DNA from: Symbiodinium natans
Lineage: Eukaryota; Sar; Dinophyceae; Suessiales; Symbiodiniaceae
Direction: 5' to 3'
NCBI GenBank assembly: GCA_905221605.1
Contig: CAJNDS010000202.1
Coordinates: 248,001-312,000 of the forward strand
Length of the DNA stretch: 64,000 nt
This document shows positions 56,108-64,000 of this stretch, in pieces. The notes under the pieces were generated by a model. It was not told where the DNA came from and searched no databases. It saw only the letters and a program-made list of their open reading frames with translations. Position 1 is the stretch's first letter. The number at the start of each line of letters is the position of its first letter. A program made the translations under genes and the position numbers.

Positions 56108-56212
56108 GTTGCCCAGTAACCTAGCATGAACAAGGGTGCCCTTTTTGCTTAACACGGATCATAAGGGAACCTAAACCTCTCAAAAAGGGAATAAGAGTAC
56201 TACTGGGCATCC
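56108..56212. mobile_element. MITE-like element, family F
   Basis: GTTGCCCAGTAACCTAGCAT start and AGTACTACTGGGCATCC end, with AAGGGTGCCCTTTTT as in the other F copies. It lies just 5' of the first assigned exon of the sacsin/NO VEIN-type gene; a candidate exon at about 56334-56230 (FSRPLAELAAASRPQISNLG) lies on its other side. Confidence 0.65.
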
Positions 56213-56691
56213 TGGGATGAGATGCCTACAAAGCATCACCGGAACAAAGGCCGAGGTTGGAGATCTGAGGGCGTGAAGCAGCAGCCAGTTCAGCAAGCGG
56301 TCGAGAAAAATCGTACATCACATGGCCGGCCATTGTCGTATGTATCGATCTACAGATGTAAAAAATGCATCAGATGCATAAAAAAATATATATATAATAT
56401 TATATGAGATGAAAGAGAGAGAGACAAGGTATACAGCAAAAGTTGTACGTATAGATATACATGTATACATATATATATATGTACACACCTTGTGTATATG
56501 TACAGAGAGAGAGAAGGCATACCTATATGTATATGAGAGTTTATGAAGATGTTCTAGCAAAGTGGTCTCACGGGGTGTTACCTTTGCTGCTGCTCCTACT
56601 CCCCGAGCTGCAGCCGAACCCCGGCCAGAACGCTAGGCTGTGGACAAATGACGAGCAGGGATGGGTACAGTCTATGGTACATAGCACCTGC

Positions 56692-58054
56692 CTAGGCATT
56701 CAATGCTGCTAGCATCGTTGGGTGGTTGGCGCGCAACTCCAGCAATTTATGTACAACCTGGCGTGTGGCCACCTGAAGTTCGCGTCTGCTGGCGGCCGTG
56801 GCCGCCTCAATGAGAGGTAGCTCCTCAACCAGCGAGTGGGGGGCGGGTTCGACATGCCCAGGCAGGTTGAGCTGCTGCAGGGCAGAGATCCAGTCGGCGA
56901 CCTGGACATCGTCCGGGCAAAGGCACGCAAGGCACTCCTGTGATAGCATCTGTCTCCACGCCAGGCCAAGGCAGAACATGCCCAGGGCGAATTTTCGAGG
57001 CGGGTTGCGTGTGGAAGTCGCCTCAACGAAGAGCAGCAAGCGGGCAAAGAACATGGATTTCTGCTTGACCCAGGCGATTTCAGGCTCGTATTGCTGTGAA
57101 GTCAGGGCACCGAAACGCCTGCAGTACACCGTCAGCAACTGCTGCTGCAGTGGTTCCCGGATCTGCCTATACTGAACTTGAAACCCTAGCAAGAAATAGA
57201 TATTTCTTGCTGTTTCTTGGGAATTATAGAGTAGCCAAAAATAAGAAAATGTATTTGCAAGTGTACCTAAGCTGCCATTGCATCGTCTGCAAAATCTCGG
57301 CCTCATGCTCTCCGAGCTTCGTCTCCGAAAACTCCCTCCGCCCGCCTTGGATCGGCAGCACCTGCTTGGCCATGCTGAGCAGCCACATGCCAGAACCCAT
57401 TTGGTCCGCCACATTCCCGTTCCCGTGGAACTTTTTCACCAAACGGACCACTGCGGCACAGGTGAGCGGAAGCATCTGGAGGTCGTAGGCGTTGTTGCCC
57501 AAGGAAGCCAAGTAGGAGTCGAGCAGAGACACGGCGCAGGACCAGCCATCCTGGTCCAGCCCACAGGCGCTTGCCAGCTTCATCATGCTCTGGAGTACCT
57601 GCTCACGCTGCCTGCCCAGTGCGTCCGCCCGCGGCGCTCTCATCGCCCTCTCCATCACCTCTTCCTCCCACTCCATGAGCACGACGAGATGCTCACTAGA
57701 GGCGTTTTGGTGGAAGAGCATGTCTTCAACTTCGTCTGTCTTGGCACCATGCTGCAGCGGCCATTGCTGCATGATCACCTTGAGTGTTGCGCCTCTTCGA
57801 ACTGTACACCAGCTATGTCCTCTAGCTCAAGAGCACACAGACTGAGTGCTGCAGATGCAACGATAGATGACTATGCTGCTTGGGGCTCACAGCCCTCACA
57901 TGTGCATCAGGCTCCTACCCTTCCCTAAATCTGGAGAACATCTACGTCCCATGCGCATGATCTACAGCCTGAGGGCTGTATGGTTTAAAGCCCTTTCCGA
58001 CAACCCCATGGGCGCAAGTACCTGGAAGGACCTGACTCTGCCCACTTCGCTCAT
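56692..58054 (-). CDS. Cyclin-like protein, three exons
   Basis: Exon 1 58054-58022 begins at an ATG (MSEVGRVRSFQ) and ends CAG|GTACTT. Exon 2 starts at 57778 (CAAG|GTG) or 57766 (ATGCAG|CAA), both in phase, and ends at 57267. Exon 3 is 57166-56692, ending in TAG. The 100-nt intron 57266-57167 (GTACAC...TATAG) joins LQTMQWQL to RQIREPLQQQ in phase. The first half carries a cyclin-box pattern: QREQVLQSMMKLASACGL, then AVSLLDSYLASLGNNAYDLQ with the expected Asp-x-Tyr-Leu and LQM, then KLGEHEAEILQTMQWQL. The second half is helical (FALGMFCLGLAWRQMLSQEC), as in a C-terminal cyclin fold. Cyclins bind and activate cyclin-dependent kinases; the subtype is not clear. No destruction box noticed. It lies upstream of, and on the same strand as, the sacsin/NO VEIN-type gene, about 820 bp apart. 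Confidence 0.7.
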
Positions 58055-58849
58055 CCTGGGCCTTCCTTCAAACAGCAAGGGTTTATAACATCCCAGGCGG
58101 CTTTCTTGCCGAGGTCACACTGGCTTCGAACTAAACCCTAAACCCTCTAAGCGCTAAACCCTAAACCTTAAACCCTAAACCCTAAACCCTACGGAGATGC
58201 AGGGCTGAAGTTGGCTGAGATGTAACAAGTTGCAGGCAGTTGTAACCCCCGTATAACCACCCCCTAACCCCCTTATAACTCTTGCTAAGTTTTTAGGTCG
58301 CAAGTGTTCTTGTAAGTTTATATATCAACATGCATCTACATAGCAGAGGTATAAGTTTTTAGCATCTCATGTTAAGTTTCGCCAGAGACATACGGCAAGT
58401 TAGAAAAAAGGATACAGAAAGATAGCCAAAGATACGTTTAGGAGAGTGTTTTCCTGAAACAGAGTCAGCAAGCAAGTTTGGGCATACTTTCGGTGCTGGA
58501 TTCGCATTTTCTTTCCTGCAAGCCTAAATTCGGTCAATGTCTTGCTTATGTGGCGAGCAGACACAGCAGAGAACAGAAGCGCGACGCATCAGAATTAGCA
58601 CGCGTGCTTGTCCTGTGCACACGCGTTGTCCGCAGCGGACAGGACCACCGCGCGGAAGTCAGGATTTGCGCGTGCGTATGCGAGCAGCTCTTCATCTCAT
58701 ATGACCTTAGGACAACGCGAGCATGACCGAACATGTACGTAGTAGTAAGCTGTGGCTGCAGCATGTTGCTTGTGATTTCTTGTCGCTCGTGTGAGGTTTT
58801 CGTGATGTTGTTTTTTTTTTGGCCGTCCGGCCGACTCAGCCCTATCCAC

Positions 58850-58985
58850 CCCGATCCGATCCGATCCGATCCGCCGGAGCAGTTCCTGGAGTTTGGAGGA
58901 AGCTTCGGGCGATCCGCCCTTTCCGTTCGTAAAAAAACTCCCCCCATCATACCCCCGATCCGATCCGATCCGTCCCGATCCGGCT
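58850..58985. repeat. Short GATCC tandem clusters
   Basis: CGATCCGATCCGATCCGATC at 58853 and a related cluster at 58957-58983. They lie upstream (5') of the cyclin gene. The stretch 58060-59900 otherwise has no firm gene; AGATACAGAAAGATAG occurs at both 58413 and 59389, so the roughly 950 bp between them may be a degraded mobile element. Confidence 0.7.
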
Positions 58986-59984
58986 CAGTTTCGTCGTCCG
59001 TTTTGCGTTCTTTTTGTCTCCGTTTTGCACTTACATGCAGTAGTGTTTCGATGCCGGCAATACAAGTTTTAGGTCTTTGGATTTATGGTTTAGGGTTAAG
59101 GGTTTAGGGTTAAGGGTTAAAGGTTGGGGTCAAGGATTTAGGGTTTAGGGTCTATACGGTTGACGGTTTAAGGTTCGGGTTTAGGGCTGAGGCTTTACTT
59201 GCACCTCTTTCATGTCAGGAATGAGACGGATGGCGTCCTCCAAAAAACATATCGCAGGCATGCACTTTCTCTTTTTGCCTGAAATTGGCCCGCGATGTCA
59301 AGAAAAGGCTCTAGCGGCGTACTTCGACCATCTCTTAATACTGTATGTCCCAAAACCAAGATCTACGCCCGAAAACACATACGAAAAGATACAGAAAGAT
59401 AGAAAAAAGATAGGAAACATAACTTGACTTAATGCTATCTCTACATAACTATTCCTAACAACTTATAACTGCCCTAAGAACATATATCTCTGCCAACTTT
59501 CGACCCTGTATCTCCGTACACATCGGAGGCGTAAACCCTAAACCCGATGAACCTTTTGTTCTGCCCCTCTGTATTAAACATGCCGAAGAGTCGGAGCCGT
59601 CTGGCAGAAGGCGATCTGCAAGTCCGTTGTCCTGCCACTGCTTGGAGGTGGGTCCAGTAAGGGTATAAACTGGGTTCGGGTTTCGGGTTTAGGCTTTAGG
59701 GTTCAGGGTTTAGGGTTTATAGAGGGCTTAGGGTTTAGGTTTAGGGTAGGGGCTCACGGTTTGGGAGTTTTGGGATTTGTCGTCTAGGGTTGAGGGTGAC
59801 AGTATGGTTTATGGCGGTTCTCTCTTTTTTTTTTTCTCTCTCTCTCTCTCTCTCTCTCTGCCGCACTCTCCAGCAAGCTAGCGCACTCACTTCGAACGGG
59901 TTTAGGGTTGGAAAGTTACCATGTGTACTGCTCCGAGTCTCCCCCCCCCCCCTTGCCTAAAAATTATGCATTGGAATTGGGCCA

Positions 59985-61568
59985 TAATTCGGGTTTTCAA
60001 GTCTAGGAGATATGGTAATTGGGTACAACAATCCACGTACTCTCCGGCACTCGGAGTCTGGGCCAGCTACATGGGTCTTCAGGCGACAGAATGCAAGGGG
60101 CCTTCACGTTCAGAAACGTTGATCCTGTCTGCTGCTGTCTTCTTCGAACCAGTGTCGGTGGCATGATCGTCACATGCGGGGGCTTCCGAAATTAGGGGTA
60201 CCTTATTGGGGGTCCTTATTCTAAGCGGATCCACCCTGAACCCTAAACCCTAAACCCTAAACCCTAAACCCTAAACCCTAAACCCTAAACCCTAAACCTC
60301 AATCCCTACTACTTGGTCCCTATAAACCCTAAACCCAAAAAAGAAGCTTCTGGCGTCCTCTGTCCATCCTGTGCTCTGGGAAGATTCACGGCTTTTCCTC
60401 GGCGGCTTGGAGGGTTTAGGGTTTAGGGTTTGGGGTTCAGGGTTCAGGGTTTGGGGTTTGGGGTTTAGGGTTTAGGGTTTGGGGTTTAGGGCTTGGGGTT
60501 TAGGGTTTGGGGTTAAGGGTTTGGGGTTAAGGGCTTTTACACGTCGCGCTCGCAACAGCCCCATCTCTACTCCACTCTCAACAAACCCTTCAAGGCGCTC
60601 TCAGCAAAGCCTTCAAGGGCTTGACAACCGCAAACCCTTAACCCTTTTTCTCCCGAACCCTCTCCCTCTCTCTCTATCCCAGGCATTCGAAACGTCAACC
60701 ATCTCTCGAACCCTAAACTCAACCCTCAACTCGGGATGTTCCCCCTTAGACTAACAATCCTCAATGGGGATTATAGTAGCGGGGTACTACAATCCCTTTT
60801 AAGGAGTGTTCGTATACAGGGGACACCCTAAATCCTAAACCCTAAACCCTAAACCCTAAACCCTAAACCCTAAACCCTAAACCCTAAACCCTAAACCCTA
60901 AACCCTAAACCCTAAACCCTAAACCCTAAACCCTAAACCCTCCATCCTCCCAGCTAGGACTCTGTGAACATGCCATTCGTGGGTTGACGTCAACTCCTGG
61001 GGCCCCTCCTTGTTCTGGACGGTGCGTGCGCGCAGCTTGACCTGGGCCGAAGAGTAGGGTTTAGGGTTTAGGGTTTAGGGTTTAGGGTTTAGGGTTTAGG
61101 GTTTAGGGTCTAGGAAGAAAGACGGGGGAGCCTTGTTGGGTAAAAAAAGGTGCTTAGAAGAGAACCTAGGCCCTGAAAAAAGGGAAGTAGGGTCTGCTCA
61201 GGGTCCTAGATCCGGAAACCCGAACTCCAGACAAAAGCCCTAAAAGCGCTTTTCCTTAGGGGTTTAGGGTTTAGGGTTTAGGGTTTAGGGCTGTATAGGT
61301 TTCAGCCTAGTGATCCGGCGCGCTCGAAGAGTGCTCTTTTCAATTCTGAGTAGCCATGGCGCACCCAGAGAGATGCTAATGCAGAGCCCAGTTTGGGCTC
61401 TGTTTCATGGAGGGCAGACAGGGGAGGGTTCAGGGTTAAGGGTTTAGGCAAGTCGAGTCCGGAAAAACAGGTTGCCGCCGAGTGGCGTTGTGCCCAGCAC
61501 TGGACTCCTTTTGAATCAGCCGCTCCAGTTTCAACTGGCTGTCCACCACTCGAATCTCCTCTCACAGC
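59985..61568 (-). CDS. Multi-exon hypothetical protein
   Basis: Minus-strand exons in order: about 61568-61455 (VVDSQLKLERLIQKESSAGH), about 61395-61315 (HGYSELKRALFERAG), 61041-about 60948 (VKLRARTVQNKEGPQELTST, HEWHVHRVLAG; acceptor TTCGGCCCAG|), about 60410-60345 (weaker) and about 60165-59985 (GSTFLNVKAPCILSPEDPCS, WPRLRVPESTWIVVPNYHI). The introns hold telomeric arrays (61053-61112, 60838-60948, 60233-60300), a family B element (60733-60838) and a family D fragment (60179-60230). No domain recognised. None of these exons begins with ATG, so start-based prediction misses them. Confidence 0.5.
60838..60948. repeat. Telomeric array (CCCTAAA)n abutting a family B element
   Basis: About 15 units starting immediately at the end of the family B element 60733-60838, whose terminal GGGACACCCTAAAT merges with the array. 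Confidence 0.95.
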
Positions 61569-61784
61569 GGGACTCTAAAGGTCTGTAAAAACCCTTAAAC
61601 ACTCTAGGCCCTCAAAAAAGACCTCTTTGAACCCCGTCTTGGACAAGCTCGCTGGGAAATCCTAAACCCTCAATAAAGCTCCTAACTCCATCCCTCCTCT
61701 CAAGAACACAAATCTGAAGCCAGAGCCCTTGTTCTACAGGTTTACGAAGGCCCTGAGGGCGTCTTCCTTTTTTTTCGCAAGCAT

Positions 61785-61877
61785 GGGATGTTATACTAAC
61801 AGTCCGTAAAAGGGATTGTAAAAGAGGGGGCACTGTAATCCCCATTAAGAACTGCTAGTACAAGGGGAAACATCCCA
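61785..61877. mobile_element. MITE-like element, family B
   Basis: GGGATGTTATACTAACAGTC start and AGTACAAGGGGAAACATCCC end. Confidence 0.75.
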
Positions 61878-62354
61878 AGTTGTAGGGTTCAGGGTTGAGC
61901 TTGCCAAGGGTCTCTGGCAACATGTTGCCGTCTCTTGGTCCATCGCAAAAAAGCGTAGCCTTTACCGCTGAACAGACAAATGAACAGCAGAACATGCACT
62001 AACTGTCACTAACTTCGTGTTCTATACACACACGCACTTGTATTCACAATTCTTCAACGAGGGCTCTCTCAAGTCCCTCGCTCTCTGCCCTAAACCCTGA
62101 ACCCAACCCCTAAACCCTAAACCCTAAACCCTAAACCTCAAACCCTAAACCGCAAGAAAGGGCCCCTGGCACCTCCAGCTTCCGCAAGAAGAGGAGCAAC
62201 TCGGGCTTTAGGTCCTGGTCCAAGGCTTTCAGGTCTGGGGTTTAGGGCGTTTAGGGGGTTTAGGGTTTGGGGTTTCGGGTTTGGGGTTTAGGGTTTTGAG
62301 TTCAGGGTTTAGGATTTATGGTTCAGGATGGCTTAGGGTTCAGGGGGCTAAGGT

Positions 62355-62804
62355 TTGGGGCACGAGGTCCTGGATGCTGCTTGTTTCTCGGCAAAAAAGC
62401 GCAGGGCTTTAAGGTCCGGGGCCGAGGCCAAAGCTCACACCTATATAGACCGTACAAATACTAATGCAAAGCTTCTGGAAGAAGCAAGTATGATAGCATT
62501 TCCAAGCCGGGACGACCAACGAAAGATACTACTATTTAGTGAGTTCCATAATTTACGACGGGCTAAGCTTTTAGGTCATATACTTCGTAGTACAGATTCA
62601 GATCCTTTAAGACAGGTATCGTTTATGCCCAGCAGTGCCACTAGAATCGAGTATGGCAAAAAGCGAGTTGGGAAGCCCCGGCAAACTTGGATACACCATG
62701 CAAAGAAGTTTGTGTGGGAAGAGACGCTTGGAAGAATATCTTATGAAGAAACCCCGGTACAAGATAATCTCATCTATAATGCAGGTTTGCAAAGACAGTT
62801 CTAA
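62355..62804 (+). mobile_element. LINE-type retrotransposon remnant (C-terminal end of the pol reading frame)
   Basis: A plus-strand frame with RTNTNAKLLEEASMIAFPSR, then LRRAKLLGHILRSTDSDPLR, then GKKRVGKPRQTWIHHAKKFV and a stop after NAGLQRQF. The order 'R(R)..LLGHI.R...DP.R' followed by 'G..R.GRPR..W' is the usual pattern just downstream of the reverse-transcriptase domain in non-LTR retrotransposons. The polymerase and endonuclease parts are absent, because upstream is telomeric repeat, so this is a 5'-truncated, presumably dead copy. It is the only convincing plus-strand coding sequence in the window. Confidence 0.65.
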
Positions 62805-63254
62805 AGCGTCTGCAGAGGGTAAGCCTCCTTTTTGCTGCGCCAACGCCGTGTCTTGAAGTTGACGTACAGTCGATTCACGGTATGGCTTCGGAAAGACAGA
62901 GAAGAAAGGGACGAAGAAGCACCAAATTCCCTGACTCAGGTGGGTTGATGTATAGTTCTAAGAAGGGACTTGCGAACTTCCCGACCCGGCAAACTGGGAA
63001 ATTCCGATTTCCTTTCGCACTCACACGCACATGGGGCCCTGTCTGCACCTACCCGTCCCATCAAGCGCGCAGGGCTCGGGGTGGTTTCTCGTCACGGTGC
63101 TACCGGGAGACTGTTCGAGAAAGACTGACAGGGCAGATGTGCGACAGGGGAGTGTCCAAGACTTTTTTGGGTGATGACAACGAGAATCATTCTTGCCCGC
63201 TCATCTTTAGGGTTTAGGGTTTAGGGTTTAGGGTTAGGTTACAACCCCCCACCC

Positions 63255-63330
63255 CCCCACACGCCTCCACAATTCGTCGACAAAGGTCTGTCGTTGCCTG
63301 ATCGTAGAGCGGTAGCACCTCAGCAGATGG
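63255..63330 (-). CDS. Candidate exon, unrecognised protein
   Basis: After an AGAATAG| acceptor the minus strand reads PSAEVLPLYDQATTDLCRRI then VEACG before a G-rich stretch. Short but clean. A longer alternative minus frame over the same DNA (63234-63497) has poorer composition. Confidence 0.38.
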
Positions 63331-63849
63331 CTATTCTGCTCTCTCCCGATCAACACACAGCTTGCGGCGTGGTCGGGACTTAGGGATGTGCGGAAGTCAG
63401 GGTTTGCAAGAAAGAAGCTGCCTCTCTTGCTTGCAGTTAAAAAACTTATGCTTCTGGCCTGTTGCCCTTCCTCCAGGCCTTGCCAAGCACCCACCACACC
63501 TCATACCATCTCCTACCTGTCACAGGCACGTCCAGTCCCAGCCCAGGGCAGACTAGTCCAAAAAGCCTAGGGAGCCTCCATACCCCTTCATGACACCCTA
63601 AACCACAGACACTCTGCTTCATTTACTTGTTGAAATAGCGATGGACAGGTGAGAAAAAAACATCCTAAACTGTATTGCATGCGGGGCGTTTGCTCTGGCT
63701 TACGGAATATTCCTGGACGTTGAAAGGGTATTAGCTGTTAAGGGCAATGGGATTAACAGGGTAAGGAGATTCGAGGGTTAAAGGGCAAGGGGATTCAAGG
63801 GTACTACGATTCAAGGGGAATGAGCTTAAAGGTACATCCCTCTTGAAAG

Positions 63850-64000
63850 CTGGACGTGCTGACACCCTAAACCCGAAACCCGAATCCCCAAACCCGAAAC
63901 CCTAAACCGCATAAAGCCTCAACCCGAAACCCTAGAAACCCTAAACCCCAAACCCGAAACCCTATAAACCCTAAACCCGAAACCCGAATCCCTAAACCCG
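63850..64000. repeat. Degenerate telomeric repeat block at window end
   Basis: CCCTAAA mixed with CCCGAAA and CCCCAAA variants, continuing past the window edge. Nothing suggests this is a chromosome end. Confidence 0.85.

Noticed and set aside
62882-63217. A 111-codon plus-strand frame after the LINE remnant
   Set aside because: Arg/Lys/Ser-rich with no recognisable motif and ending in telomeric repeat; not supportable as a gene.

Overview
The window looks like nuclear DNA of a dinoflagellate, most likely a Symbiodiniaceae/Suessiales-type genome. This is an inference from four features: (i) several introns that close in phase only with a GC donor, AG acceptors followed mostly by G, beside ordinary GT-AG introns; (ii) nearly every convincing coding exon lies on the minus strand over about 60 kb, like the long unidirectional gene arrays of dinoflagellates; (iii) Arabidopsis-type telomere repeat (TTTAGGG/CCCTAAA) is spread through introns and spacers; (iv) the genes are broken into small exons of about 40-200 nt. 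No spliced-leader relic, rRNA, tRNA or CRISPR was recognised by eye.

Layout. 1-3 kb: degenerate telomeric repeat and no firm gene. 3.4-8.0 kb: a possible exon, then a gene encoding 16 near-identical TPR repeats fused to an FAD-dependent monooxygenase with at least five exons. 8-13.6 kb: telomeric arrays and a 2.6 kb tandem repeat of about 609 bp units. 13.6-27 kb: gene-poor, with telomeric repeat, microsatellites, small palindromic elements and scattered candidate minus-strand exons. 27.6-30.1 kb: minus-strand exons including a coiled-coil protein. 36.4-44 kb: minus-strand exons of several unrecognised genes, with one 100-N assembly gap. 44.6-55.9 kb: a minus-strand gene of more than 20 exons encoding the C-terminal half of a sacsin/NO VEIN-type protein. 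56.7-58.05 kb: a three-exon cyclin-like gene, same strand. 60.0-61.6 kb: another multi-exon minus-strand gene. 62.4-62.8 kb: a plus-strand LINE-type retrotransposon remnant.

The most interesting content is in the introns. About a dozen families of short (70-170 bp) palindromic, MITE-like elements occur repeatedly, and several sit exactly where introns must lie; in at least one case (50837-50951) the element is the whole intron, ends included. This is the behaviour of introners, intron-generating DNA elements known from algae and dinoflagellates. In at least four families one copy carries a block of telomeric repeat inserted into, or replacing, its middle, while sister copies in the same window lack it. 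I read this as telomeric repeat being captured by or patched into intron-forming transposons, possibly at excision breaks; the mechanism is inference.

Limits: exon boundaries were worked out by eye from reading-frame continuity and splice dinucleotides. Family assignments rest on recalled motif patterns, with no database search. Exons marked 'candidate' are supported only by protein-like composition plus plausible splice sites.
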